From: Piliocolobus tephrosceles
Lineage: Eukaryota; Chordata; Mammalia; Primates; Cercopithecidae
NCBI RefSeq assembly: GCF_002776525.5
Contig: NC_045452.1
Span: 26,959,982 to 27,023,981, forward strand
Direction: 5' to 3'
DNA: 64,000 nucleotides
The notes under the pieces are model-generated. The model saw nothing but the letters and a program-made list of their open reading frames with translations, ran no database searches and had not been told where the DNA came from. Every line of letters begins with the position of its first letter. Position 1 is the first letter of the stretch. Shown piece after piece: positions 34,390 through 45,699 of this stretch. The translations under genes and the position numbers were made by a program.

Positions 34390-34929
34390 TTACTGAGAAA
34401 GAGTTAGGTGTGGTGATTCCTCAAAAAATTAAACACAGAATTACCATGTAATCCAGCAATCCCACTTTGGAAAATACCCCAAAGAATTGAAAGCAGGGAC
34501 TGCAACAGATATTTGCATATCCATGTTTAGAGCAGCACTCTTCACAACAGCCAAAAGCTGGAAGCAACTGTAGCTCCATCTACAGATGGATGGGTGAACA
34601 AAACGAGGTCTATCCACACAACGGAATATTATCCAGCCTTAAAAAGGAGGGAGATTCTCACCCTTGCTTTGACATGGGCAAACCCAGAGGACATTACGCT
34701 AAGTGAAATAAGCCAGTCACGACAGGACAAATGCTGGGTGATTTACTTACATAAGGTGCCATGGTTTCAGCGTGTTTAGCAAAAAGCATATAATCCCCAA
34801 TGCAGCAGTGTTGGGAGGTGGGGCTGCCTAATGGGAGGTGATTAGACCGTGAGGTCCCTGCCCCTCACAAATACATTCGTGAAGATATTCATGAATGGAT
34901 AATGTTGTTATTGTGGGAATGGGTTTCTT

Positions 34930-35235
34930 TTTTTTCTTTTTTTTTTTTTTTTGAGTCAGAGTCTCACTCTGTTGCCCAGGCTGGGGTGCAGTGGTGGGAT
35001 CTCGGCTCACTGCAAGCTCTGCCTCCCGGGTTCACGCCATTCTCCTGCCTCAGCCTCCCCAGTAGCTGGGACTACTGGTGCCCGCCACCACGCCTGGCTA
35101 ATTTTTTGTATTTTTAGTAGAGAAGGGGTTTCACCGTGTTGACCAGGATGTTCTCAATCTCCTGACCTTGTGATCCACCCGTCTCGGCCTCCCAAAGTGC
35201 TGGGATTGCAGGTGTGAGCCACCATGCCCAGCCTG
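34930..35235 (-). mobile_element. AluY/S inside MLT1
   Basis: TSD 'atgggtttctt' / 'gtgggtttctt' at its edges. Confidence 0.95.
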
Positions 35236-35345
35236 GAGTGGGTTTCTTATGAAAGGATGAGTCCAACTTGCTCTCTCTCTTTCCTTCTGTCTCTCTCTCT
35301 CTCTCACCTTTCCACCTTCTGCCATGAGATGACACAGAAAGAAGG

Positions 35346-36012
35346 TGATATGGTTTGACTGTCCCCACTCAAATCTCATCTTGAATTGTAGCTCCCACAG
35401 TTCCCATGTGTTGTGGGAGGGACCCAGTGGGAGGTCACTGAATCATGGGCTGGGTCTTTCCTGCTCTTCTTGTGACAGTGAATGAGCCTCATGACATCTG
35501 ATGGTTTTATAGGGGGGAGTTTCCCTGCACAAGCTCTCTCTTTGCCTGCTGCCATCCGGGTAAGATGTGACTTGCTCCTTCTTGCCTTACGCCCTGATTG
35601 TGAGGCCTCCCCAGCCATGTGAAACTGTGAGTCCCTTAAACATCTTTCCTGTATAAATTTCCCAGTCTTGGATATGTCTTTTTTTTGAGGCTGAGTTTCG
35701 CTCTTGTTGCCCAGGCTAGACTAGTACAGTGGCGCGATCTCAGCTCACCGCAACCTCCACCTCCCGGGTTTAAGAGATTCTCCTGCCTCAGCCTTCCTGA
35801 GTAGCTGGGATTACAGGCATGCGCCACCATGCCCAGCTACTTTTGTATTTTTAGTAGAGATGGGGTGCCTCCATGTTTGTCAGACTGGTCTCGAACTTCT
35901 GACCTCAGATGATCTGCCCATCTCAGCCTCCCAAAGTGCTGGGATTATAGGCATGAGCCCCCACGCCTGGCTGGATATGTCTTTGCTAGCAGTGTGAAAA
36001 CGGACTAAAATA
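35346..36012 (+). mobile_element. THE1/MST LTR inside MLT1
   Basis: Starts 'tgatatggtttgactgtccc', ends 'gtgtgaaaacggactaaaat' + 'a'; 363-bp LTR once the Alu is removed. Flanks gaagg/aaaag are weak. Confidence 0.92.
35681..35972 (-). mobile_element. AluS inside THE1/MST
   Basis: TSD 'ggatatgtctt' at 35670-35680 and 35973-35983, 11/11. Confidence 0.97.
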
Positions 36013-36093
36013 AAAAGCATTTGCCAGATGCCAACACCTTGATCTTGGACTTCCCAGCCTCCATAACTATGAGGATATAAATTTATGTTCTTT

Positions 36094-36370
36094 CACTCTT
36101 GTTGCCCAGGCTGGAGTGCAATGGCATAGTCTCAGCTCACTTCAACCTTCGCCTCCTGGCGAAGCGATTCTCCTGCCTCAGACTCCTGAGTAGCTGGGAT
36201 TACTCATGCCACCACATCCGGCTAACTTATTTTTTATTTTTTATTTTTTTATTTTTAGTAGAGACAGTGTTTCACTATGTTGACCAGGCTGGTCTCAAAT
36301 TCCTGACCTCAGGTGATCCAACAGCCTCCCAAAGTGCTGAGATTACAGGTGTGAGCCACCACACCTAGCC
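36094..36370 (-). mobile_element. Alu lacking its 3' end and A-tail
   Basis: TSD 'aaatttatgttcttt' at 36079-36093 and 36371-36385, 15/15. The element begins directly at 'cactcttgttgcccaggctg': the last ~13-15 Alu bases and the A-tail are absent. Confidence 0.95.
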
Positions 36371-36705
36371 AAATTTATGTTCTTTATAAATTACCCAGTC
36401 TATGCTATTCTGTTACATGTTATAGCAGCACAAAACACACTAAGACATGAAGTACCTAGAATAGTCAAATTCATAGAGACAGAATGTAGCACTGAGGTTT
36501 ACCAGGGCTGGGGAAGGAGAGGATTTCAGGAAGTTAGTGTTTCCTGGGTACCGAGTTTCAGTCTGGAAAGATGGAAAGCTCTGGAGATGGGTGGTGGTGA
36601 TGGTTGCCCATCAACGTGAATGTACTTATGTCACTGAACTGTACACTTTAAACTGCTTAAAATGGTGAATTTTATGTCAGGTATGTTTTATCACGATCTA
36701 AAAAG

Positions 36706-36999
36706 AGGAAGAGTTAGGTGTGAGGTCCAAAGTGCCAAGTCAGACTGAATTGAGGGTCACACCCTGGAATGGGATGGTCATTTGTTTTTCACTCATTCAT
36801 TTACCCATCCACCAGCAAACACCGACACCATGACATACCAAGGACCATTCTGGGCACTGGAAATCTGACATTAAACCAAACAGACAAGACTCCCTGACCT
36901 GGCAGAGCCTACAGACCAACAACAACCAACAAATGAAGTAAATGCCTAGCATGGCAGCTGGTGATACCTGCTGTAGAGAAAAACAGAGGGAGGGGGCTG
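36706..36999 (-). mobile_element. L2-like antisense fragment (36785-36925)
   Basis: 'accattctgggcactggaaa', 'agacaagactccctgacctg' resembles the antisense L2 3' end. The edges are unassigned. Confidence 0.5.
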
Positions 37000-37052
37000 T
37001 TATTTTATTTTATTTTATTTTATTTTATTTTATTTTATTTTATTTTATTTTT
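37000..37052. repeat. (TATTT)n microsatellite
   Basis: About ten perfect pentamers. Confidence 0.98.
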
Positions 37053-37115
37053 AACTATCAAATCTGTTTAGTAAAGACAACTTTGTTCATACAAAACAAA
37101 AGTTTACAACAATCT

Positions 37116-37410
37116 GGCCAGGCAAGGTGGCTCACACCTGTAATCCCAGCATTTTGGGAGGCCGAGGCGGGTGAATCACCTGAGGTCAGGAGTTCGAGAC
37201 CAGCTTGGCCAAATGGTGAAACCCTGTCTCCACTAAAAATGCAAAAATTAGCCGGGTATGATGGTGGGCACCTGTAATCTTAGCTACTCGGGAGGCTAAG
37301 GCAGGAGAATTGCTTGAACCTGGGAGGCAGAGGTTGCAGTGAGCCAAGATCGCACCACTGCATTCCAGCCTGGGTGATAGAGTAAGACTCTGTCTCAAAA
37401 ACAAAACAAA
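37116..37410 (+). mobile_element. AluS-like
   Basis: TSD 'agtttacaacaatct' / 'actttacaacaatct' at 37101-37115 and 37411-37425. Confidence 0.97.
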
Positions 37411-37425
37411 ACTTTACAACAATCT

Positions 37426-37869
37426 GAGTGCTGGACACATCATCTGAGGCAAGGGAGGCATTGCAGGCACCTAGAGCCCTCCCCCTATATGCAAAGGAGA
37501 CCCTGGGTGCTCCTCTGCCATCTGCCCCGGGGGAGAGAAAAGCTGAAGTATTCCTGCAGCCTCTTCCCCCAAAGGGAAAAGGGAGCCGGGAATGATGGCA
37601 CAGAGACCCTGTCTCTAGCTGCTCCTTGTCTGTGCTGGGGGAGGCCCCTCCCCTTACTCACCCGGATCCCTGAAGCTGAGCTGTTTGAGGGTGATGGCAA
37701 ATGGCTGACGGGCAAAGGGGGCAAAGTTGGGACGTCTTCGGTGCAAAGACTCCTCCCATCCCCCACCAGGTCACACAATGGAAATTTGAGGGAGGACATC
37801 AGAAGTGGCCCTGCCTTTGCCCACAAGGGGTAGCTGGCTGATGTGTGCTGTTATTTAAAACAGGGACAG
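37426..37869. other. Unique sequence
   Basis: No repeat is recognised. Opposed 113-114-codon frames on both strands over the same DNA argue against coding. Confidence 0.4.
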
Positions 37870-38500
37870 AAGGAAAGAGCTTTCTGACTTGGTGACATTG
37901 GTGAAGGCAGTGAAGGAGTGAGCGCTGGGTGTTGGGGAAGGGGAGCACAGGCCCTGGAGGGGGACCCCGCTCTGAGTGCTGGGGCGGGGTGAGGCAGGAC
38001 AGAGTGGGCAGAGAGACGGCCAGGACTGACCACGCGAGGCCTTGCTCTCCGTTGTGAGAACCGTGGCTTTCCCCACGGGTGAGATGAGAGCCTCAGGTGG
38101 GCCTGGGCAGAGGAAAGGCATGATCAGACTTCGAATTTCACGGGGTCGTCCAGGCTACTCTGAAAGGATGGACTCAGGGGCACAGGAAGAAATAGAAAGG
38201 CCAGTTGGGGCCACTGTCAAAACCCAGACAGAGACGATGGGAGCTTGATAAAGGAGCAGAGGCAGCTGGTGAGGAGGGCTTGATTCTGGGTCTGTGCCAG
38301 AGGAGGAGGCACGGGGTTTTCTGATGCCTTGGGTGTGGATGAGAGAAAGAGGGGTCAAGGATGACTCCCAAGCCCTTGGCTTTTGTCCTGAGACTGTGGA
38401 AGGAGGGAGCTGCTCAGTTACTGAGATGAGGAAGACAGAAAGAGGTGCAAGTCTGGGGAGAGAAGAATCGAAATGCACTTTTGAACATATCAAGTCTCCT
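37870..38500 (-). mobile_element. L2 LINE, antisense
   Basis: 'ggtcaaggatgactcccaag', 'cagttactgagatgaggaag', 'gaaaggcatgatcagacttc' are reverse-complement L2 landmarks in order. Confidence 0.7.
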
Positions 38501-38879
38501 CCAGTGACCCAGCCTGGGCCTCAATCTATCCACCCATCCCTGCCCTCTTCCCTTAGATGTGTGCGTCCACCCCGTTCCTCCCGATCAGATATCTCCAGAT
38601 TTCCAGTGTTCAGCAGGACCTGGGGTGTGGCTGCAACGTTCCGGTTACTATTTGGAGTCCAAGGAGGGCCTGTTACTGTGAAATGAAAGCACTTCCCTAT
38701 CTGCCCCCAGGGCCTTTGCCAGCTGCTGCACGTTAGTTAAGCGCTTACTATCTACACTTTGGGTTGAGGGTTTCTTTAGCCTTGAGACTCGGAGGCAGCT
38801 TAGCAGTGGAGACAGTTAGCTCATAATTCCTGCAGGGGTACAAGTGCCAAACCAAGTGCTATGATCCCTAGAGAGGCAG
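38501..38879. other. Unassigned sequence
   Basis: No gene or repeat is recognised. Confidence 0.35.
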
Positions 38880-39065
38880 CCTCGCCTGCTAGGGCCTGGG
38901 GCCTGAGTTCAGATCCTTGCTCTGCATCTGACTAGCCGTATTGACCGGGGAGGGTTACTCAGCCTCTCCTGCCTCAGTTTCCTGATTCATATAACAGAGA
39001 TAACATCAGCTGGCTTCCCTTGACACACCATCTATTAAACTGATTGATAAGAATAAAGGATTCAG
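38880..39065 (+). mobile_element. MIR SINE
   Basis: 'ggcctgagttcagatccttg', 'ctctgcatctgactagccgt', 'ctcctgcctcagtttcctga'. Confidence 0.8.
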
Positions 39066-40702
39066 AATAGGGTCTTGAAGAAGGTGGTGCTGGTCCATGG
39101 ACAGTGGCCAATGGGTGTTGATTGTCATCATGACCATCATTGCTTTCGTAATAATCATCATGGCCACCATCATCAGGGTTCAGAGGAAAGGGGGTGTAGA
39201 GGGTCATGTTTCACCAAGGAGTGGGTCTTGAGTTAAACCTCGAAGCAGAGTAGGAGCTAGCTGTGCACGATGACGACCTTCACAGCAGGCACTTTCCTCT
39301 GTTTTTTACATGCATGACAACGGGTTGACAGAAAAGGTGAGAGTTGGGTATCAGTCAAACAGAAAGTTGTGCATGGAAATACAGAAAAGGACTCGGTGAT
39401 ATTTACGAGCCCATTAAGTACAGAAGTGGTTAAGGACTGGAGTTCCAGTAACAGTGCATGCCAGTCCGCCTGTGCCCTGCTTTCTGGAATGATGAGACCC
39501 CCCTTCTCCCCCCCCCCCCACCCACTCCGTCTCCCGCTGCCTCCCACCCGCCTAGCTCCCCAAACTCTCCAGGGACTGGTTAGGCCTTAACTACTCTGGA
39601 GAGCTATTAGGATCTATCAAGTGAAAAATAATTTACTTTACAAAGTGATGTGTGCGATTTTCACCATTGACTGTAATCGCAACAGAAAATCATTTCAGTC
39701 GGCTGAGTGCATAATCGGTGTGCGCTAAACTTCTCTAAGCTTGGATTTACCCAATGGAGGAAAACAGCCCCCTGGGCCCACTCAGCGTCGCGGAGTAAAC
39801 AGCATGCGTTTGGTAAATGCGCTGGGTGTGCGCCAGAACCGTCGCGGGGGACCCACCGCTGTCAGCCTAGAGGGCCGTCGAACACTCAGAAGCCATCTTC
39901 ACAAATCCTTCTATGGTGAGGCAGGGGGGTGGGGAGTCAGGGGTCATGCATCGAAACACCAAGGACACTGTGGATGTCCTGCTCATCTGCCACTGACTCG
40001 CACAGGGAGAAAAGGAGAGCAGATAGAGCAAGGAGGCACGTGTCCTTCCTCCTCCGTCACATCTGCAGACTGAGCCCAAGCATCAGGAGCCATACAGTCG
40101 GGCAGAAATGGGAAGTCATCTGCGCCCCTTGCTAGCTGACGTGGTCCCAGGGTTGTGGTCTTAGAGAGAAGCACCACTGTGGTTGCAATGGCTGGGCTGT
40201 TTGAAAATGCTGCAGAACCTGCCTGGCTCCTTGCCCCCTTCTCTCCATTCCCCATGGATGAGTCCCAGGATCCTCAGGGGAGAGTCTATCCAGTCCCGGG
40301 CTGGCCTGGCCTATCCTGAGGCTGGAACTTCAGAAGTCCCAGGCCAGTCATCAAGCTAGCAACTTGAGGAGCTTGAGATTTTTAGTTTAGAAAGCAGGTA
40401 CACAATTGTACATAGAGCACCAGCGTACCCAGTTATAAAGAAAGAAATATGCCAACCTGTTGGCCATGGCTACCTTTCAGAGACTGGATTATGAGGTTTT
40501 GTATTTTCTAAAATTTTCTACAATGAATATGAAAGTAATAATAGTAATATAAGTTCTTACAAAGAAAAACAAGTCTCAAGATTCCACTCTGACCATGTGT
40601 CCAAGTTCTAGCAACAAAACTAATGCCTTGGGGAAAGCCATGGCCAAGTCCCATCAGGACTGGAACTTCACAACATCAAGAGATTTCAGTAAAAAGTGCA
40701 GG
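39066..40702. other. Unique sequence; candidate conserved block 39600-39745
   Basis: No gene is recognised. 39600-39745 is AT-rich, repeat-free and motif-dense ('aaaataatttactttacaaa'). A C-run lies near 39510. Confidence 0.4.
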
Positions 40703-40994
40703 GGCCAGGCACAGTGGCTGTAATTCCGATGCTTTGAGAGGCCAAGGCAGGAGGATCGCTTGAGCCCAGGAGTTCAATAACAGCCTGGGCAACATAATGA
40801 AATCCCTGTCGCTACCAAAAAAAAAAATTTTTTTTTAGATTTGCCAGGAATGGTGGCATGCATCTGAAGTCTCAGCTACTCAGGAGGCTGAGGTGGAAGG
40901 ATAGCTTGAGCCCGAGAGGTCGAGACTGCAGTGAACTGAGATTGTACCACTGCACTCCAGCCTGAGCAACAGAGCAAGACTCTATCTCAAAAAA
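40703..40994 (+). mobile_element. AluJ-like
   Basis: 'ggccaggcacagtggctgta' (a short deletion in the left arm), 'aggaggatcgcttgagccca', 'ggtcgagactgcagtgaact'. Confidence 0.9.
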
Positions 40995-41578
40995 GATGGG
41001 AGTTGGGGAAGGCAGGAAAAAGAGCACAGAGTGGAGAAGCAGAAGAGATTCTTGAGTGCTTGTCCTATAGGTAAGAGCTAAAGCAAGTCACTTGCTGACC
41101 TAGAATCTCAATATTCACATCCCTTGACTGCAGGCAAAAGCTGGTCTCACCTCCTGTGATTGATACTGGTTACTTCTCCCTGCTCGGATTCCTTCCCCCT
41201 TCCTTTGGTGCCTACTGCTGTCCTGCTCTGTGTAATTCGGCATGGATGTCCCTGCTTCCCCCAGGTCAGACAGGCTCCTGAGCAGCCCCCAAAGCACAGA
41301 TGTAGTACCCGATGGGGTGGGGAGGAGATGGCAGCCTGGCAGAGCTGGACACTTGGGGAAAGGCAATTTCTCTCCTTTGGGCCACTCAAGCTCTGAGGGT
41401 CACGGAAGCCGGGAGCTGCCATGTTGCACAGAGAAAGTCTGTCTGACAATGAAGCCAGCTAATGAGAAAACAGAGCAAAGAGACGGAGAAACTGAGGCCT
41501 GGGATGTCACTTGAGCCATGACATCAGCATAGCCAAAGCCAGCCCCAGCCTCTGAAAGAAAAAAGAAAAAACAAATTT
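40995..41578. other. Unique sequence
   Basis: No gene or repeat is recognised. Confidence 0.4.
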
Positions 41579-41824
41579 GGCTGGGAGAGATGGCTCACAC
41601 CTGTAATCCCAAAGTGCTGGCCTCGACTAAGGCCAAGGCAGGTGGCTCACCTAAGGTCAGGGGTTCGAGACCAGCCTGGCCAATATGGTGAAACCCCATC
41701 TCTCTATCAAAAAAAAAAAAAAGTTAGCCAAGTGTGGTGGCAGGTGCCTGTAATCTCAGCTACTCAGGAGGCCGATGCAGGAGAACCACTTGAACCTGGG
41801 AGGTGGAGGGTGCAGTGAGCTGAT
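41579..41824 (+). mobile_element. Alu, rearranged and 3'-truncated
   Basis: Left arm contains a scrambled 'aatcccaaagtgctggcctc'. The right arm stops at 'gtgcagtgagctgatcc'. No A-tail. Confidence 0.85.
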
Positions 41825-41924
41825 CCAAGAGCCAGAAGCTCCGCAGGTCCCTGAGGAAGGAAGATGGAGACTCCCTCAAGCTTTGCCACTGTGGAGATTC
41901 ACTGGCCCAGATCAATATCTGCTT

Positions 41925-42218
41925 TTTTCTTTTGAGATGGAATTTCACTCTTGTTGCCCAGGCTCACATGCAATGGCGCAATCTCAGCTCATCGCAAACT
42001 CCGCCTCCCGGGTTCAAGCAATTCTTCTGCCTCAGCCTCTCGAGTAGCTGGGACTACAGACAGGTGTGCGTCACCACACCCAGCTAATTCTGTATTTTTA
42101 GTAGAGATGGGGTTTTTCCATGTTGGTCAGGCTGGTCTCGAACTCCCAACCTCAGGTGATCCACCTGCCTCGGCCTCCCAAAGTGCTGGGATTACAGGCG
42201 TGCACCACCATGCCTGGC
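41925..42218 (-). mobile_element. AluS-like
   Basis: TSD 'caatatctgctt' at 41913-41924 and 42219-42230. Confidence 0.96.
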
Positions 42219-42230
42219 CAATATCTGCTT

Positions 42231-42559
42231 CCCGTCTTCACAGGCACAGGCGGTTTCTCTGAGGCCTTCCTAGTGGCACTCCTGTGGGGTTGTTCATGGT
42301 CTAGCTGGTTCCATCCCACAGCCAATCGCCACAGAAGTCAATGGATCAGTTATGCAGCAAACCCAACCAACCACTGGACAGGTGGAAAACAACAGGCTGG
42401 CTGGCAACCTTCGGTCTTTTTGTCTCAACCTGAAATCTAAAAGGTCCAACCTCATCCCTAAATACCGACTGAAAACCTACAGCATGATTACTGTGGGAGG
42501 GGGAAATGGGATGGGATGGAGGAAGGACCACAGTGCAGGCCAACAAGACCAAGGTCAAC
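42231..42559. other. Unassigned sequence
   Basis: No gene or repeat is recognised. Confidence 0.35.
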
Positions 42560-42872
42560 CCAAGTTTTGGCAATTACAAATAAAACTTCTATAAATATCC
42601 ATGCGCAGGTTTTTGCACAGACGTAAGTTTACAAGTTTTCCTTTGGGTAAATACCAAGGACTGTGGTTCCCGGTACCTAAGGTAAGAGTGTGTTTAGCTT
42701 TGTAAGAAACTGACAAACTATTTTCCAAAGTGGCTGTGCCATTTTTCATTCTCACCAGCAATGAATGAGTGTTCCTGCTGCTCCACGTCCTCGCGAGTGT
42801 CTGGCATCGTCAGTGTTCTGGATTTTGCCCATTCTAATACGTGTGTCGTGGCATCTTGTTTTGGACATAGAC
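42560..42872 (-). mobile_element. L1M fragment, antisense
   Basis: 'ggtaaataccaaggactgtg', 'gtaagaaactgacaaactat', 'ttccaaagtggctgtgccat', 'caccagcaatgaatgagtgt' is classic antisense L1 3' sequence. Confidence 0.88.
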
Positions 42873-43175
42873 TTTTTTTTTGTTTTTTTTTTTTTGAGAT
42901 GGAGTCTTGCTCTATCGCCTAGACTGGAGTGCAGTGGTGTGATCTTGGCTCACTGCAACCTCTGCCTCCCGGGTTCAAGTGATTCTCCTGCCTCAGCCTC
43001 CTAAGTAACTGGGACTACAGGCACACGCCACCACGCCTGGCTAATTTTTGTGTTTTTAGTAGAGATAGGGTTTCAGCATATTGGCCAGGCTGGTCTCGAA
43101 CTCCTGACCCTGTGATCTGCCCGCCTCAGCCTCCCAAAGTGCTGGGATTACAGGCGTGAGCCACTGTGCCCAGCC
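42873..43175 (-). mobile_element. AluS-like
   Basis: TSD 'tggacatagac' at 42862-42872 and 43176-43186. Confidence 0.96.
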
Positions 43176-43384
43176 TGGACATAGACATTTTTAGATTAGA
43201 GGGCAGAACATTTCAGGAATTACAACTGACATGTGCAAAAGTAAAGGCAAGAAGGCACAAAATGTGTCTGGGAAGCAGGTACATGGTAGTGCGAAATAGA
43301 CCACCCCCAGGTCAGCAGGGCTGTGCCCTTTCTGAAGGCTCTGGAAGAGGGTCTGTGCCATGCCTCTTCCCCAGTTCCTGGTGG

Positions 43385-43690
43385 CTCCAGCAATCCTTGG
43401 CGCTCCTTGGCTTGTAGATGCATCGCTGCAATCTCTGCCTCCGTTTTCACATGGAAAACGCTGCAATCTCTGCCTCCGTTTTCACTTTTCCTCTCTGCGT
43501 GTTTGTCTCTGGGTCTCCTCTTTTGATAAGGACAACTGTCATATTGGACTAGGGCCCACCCTACTCTGGGATGATCTCATCTTAATTTGATTAAATCTGG
43601 AAAGACCCTGGTTCCAAATGAGGTCACATTCATGGGTACCAGGAGTTAGGACTTCAGTATATCTTTTGGGGGAATACAATCCAACCCCAA
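43385..43690 (-). mobile_element. MLT1-class LTR fragment with internal tandem duplication
   Basis: 'caatctctgcctccgttttc', 'agggcccaccctactctggg', 'atgatctcatcttaatttga', 'atgaggtcacattcatgggt'. A 27-bp segment occurs twice (43424-43450, 43459-43485). Confidence 0.7.
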
Positions 43691-43930
43691 ATAGGGGGTG
43701 ATCCCAGGGAACTCCGTGGGGGTGGTTGGGGGACATGGGGTGGCAAAGAGAGGAACCAACACACAGTGTTATCAAGGAAGTCACCCACGGGGTGGCTGGG
43801 GCTCAGTCCTGCTGCACAGAACGCATCTCAGAGTTGCTCCAACCCTGAGCAGGGATGGGGGCCGAGAAGCTGAGCTTTTCACCTCCTCCCCAACCATCAT
43901 CAGCTGACAGAGGCCTCCAGGGCATTGACT

Positions 43931-44347
43931 TTTTTTTTTTTTTTTTTTTTTTTTTNNNNNNNNNNNNNNNNNNNNNNNNNNNNNNNNNNNNNNNNNNNNN
44001 NNNNNNNNNNNNNNNNNNNNNNNNNNNNNNNNNNNNNNNNNNNNNNNNNNNNNNNTTTTTTTTTTTTTTTTTTTTTTGAGACGGAGTCTCCCTCTGTCAC
44101 CCAGGCTGGAGTGCTGTGGCGCAATCTCGGCTCACTGTAAGCTCTGCCTCCCGGGTTCACGCCATTCTCCTGCCTCAGCCTCCTGAGTAGCTGGGACTAC
44201 AGGCACCCGCCACCACGCCCGGCTAATTTTTTTGTATTTTTAGTAGAGAAGGGGTTTCACTGTGGTCTCGATCTCCTGACCTTGTGATCCGCCCGCCTCG
44301 GCCTCCCAAAGTGCTGGGATTACAGGCGTGAGCCACTGTGCCAGGCC
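43931..44347 (-). mobile_element. AluY/S with assembly gap in its tail
   Basis: T-tail, then 100 N, then T-tail and a full antisense Alu. TSD 'ggcattgact' at 43921-43930 and 44348-44357 brackets everything, gap included. Confidence 0.95.
43956..44055. other. Assembly gap (100 N)
   Basis: Exactly 100 N, a conventional placeholder length, with 25 T before and about 22 T after. Confidence 0.99.
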
Positions 44348-44357
44348 GGCATTGACT

Positions 44358-45247
44358 CTTCTGCACTTCCGACTTGCCTCGCCCAATGCCCAGACCCAGC
44401 ATGGTCTCAGAGCCATAAAACAGGGCCTCAGAACACAGGTGCTTGTGAGAAGTAGCTCTCAGCATGTAGAGACGCAGGCTGAGGCATAAGGTAGGAAGTC
44501 ACACACTTCAACAGACTCAGCGTAATTCTATTTACAGTAAATCAGAACAAAAATATGAGAAATCGGATCCACATGGGCTCCACCCAAGGTTTTTCATCTT
44601 ACACTATGAACTCAGAATGTTAAATGTGGCCACTTGTATGGTATGAAGTGATTCTGATATAGCAGGGTCCTGGCACAGAAACAGGCCGACTGATACCAAA
44701 AACAGGGCCATCCAAGTGTTTACTGGCCCACCAGTTGCTTCTCCCACCTCACCTTCTTCCTTTTGAGTTGAAAGAGTTGATGCTGTGAATCGGGGGCTGG
44801 GATGCATGTACCAGTCCAGCCACCTGCCCGATTTTACCCCTTTCACCAATGTCAGAGAGCATCCTTCCTGACTTACGAGAACGAAAATGAGTCAGGCCTT
44901 GGCACATCTCATTTGAAAAACTGCCACTTTGCTAACAAAACTGAATCCTGCTGTTAGCTCTGATAACTACAGACCCCCAGGTGCTAAAATCACAATGTAA
45001 CTTCTTTCTTCAAAAGTGATTAGCGCAAACATAATCACTAGGGGAAGGTGATGATGGTGACAAAAACATCATCTAAATATCTTGGGCACTTCCCTTGAGA
45101 CATAATTAGTCTATCTTGGCAATTGTTCATTTTTAACATCGTCATAATTTTCAGCAGCAGGTTAAGCTACTGAGAATGAAGTAATAGCTATTAATTAGTT
45201 CATAGATTCATTCATCAAGTAATAAGAAATAGAAAGAAATTAGTTTG
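44358..45247. other. Repeat-free AT-rich sequence
   Basis: No gene or repeat is recognised. 44980-45220 is rich in TAAT/ATTA motifs ('ctattaattagttcatagat'), a candidate conserved noncoding element. Confidence 0.4.
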
Positions 45248-45394
45248 TGAGGTGGGAGGATTGTTTGAGCCCAGGAGGTCGTTGAGGCTGCAGTGAGCTG
45301 AGATCATGCCACTGCACTCCAGCCTGGGTGACAGAGCGAGACCCTGTCAAGAAAGAAAAGAAAGAGAAGAAAGGAAGAAAGAAAGAAAGAAAAA
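45248..45394 (+). mobile_element. Alu right-arm fragment (AluJ/FRAM-like)
   Basis: 'gtgaggtgggaggattgttt' to 'gacagagcgagaccctgtca' with a (GAAA)n tail. Confidence 0.85.
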
Positions 45395-45397
45395 GGA

Positions 45398-45699
45398 GCC
45401 GGGCGCGGTGGCTCAAGCCTGTAATCCCAGCACTTTGGGAGGCCGAGACGGGCGGATCACGAGGTCAGGAGATCGAGACCATCCTGGCTAACACGGTGAA
45501 ACCCCGTCTCTACTAAAAATACAAAAATTAGCCGGGCGCGGTGGTGGGCGCCTGTAGTTCCAGCTACTCAGGAGGCTGAGGCAGGAGAATGGCTTGAACC
45601 CGGGAGGCGGAGCTTGCAGTGAGTGGAGATTGCGCCACCGCACTCCAGCCTGGGCGACAGAGCGAGACTCCGTCTCACAAAAAAAAAAAAGAAAGAAAG
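45398..45699 (+). mobile_element. AluY, cercopithecid type
   Basis: 'gccgggcgcggtggctcaag'. Low divergence. It inserted into the (GAAA)n tail of the preceding fragment, as the 'aagaaag' runs on both sides indicate. Confidence 0.95.

Larger units (their letters stand above)
34757..36446 (+). mobile_element. MLT1-class LTR carrying three insertions
   Basis: Four LTR pieces in order: 34757-34929 ('ataatccccaatgcagcagt'), 35236-35345 ('ttctgccatgagatgacaca'), 36013-36093 ('ccttgatcttggacttccca'), 36386-36446 ('aaattacccagtctatgcta' to 'cactaagaca'). Without the inserts the LTR is about 425 bp, roughly full length. Confidence 0.88.
34390..36705 (+). mobile_element. L1M 3' end split by nested insertions
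   Basis: Left part 34390-34756: 'ttaccatgtaatccagcaat', 'caacggaatattatccagcc', 'taagtgaaataagccagtca'. Right part 36447-36705: 'tagaatagtcaaattcatag', 'gtacactttaaactgcttaa'. Together they are one L1 3' UTR cut at 'cataagg | gtacctag' by the MLT1 LTR. Confidence 0.9.

Noticed and set aside
43855..44160. Open frames through the N block
   Set aside because: They consist of poly-Phe or poly-Lys from an Alu tail and undetermined bases.
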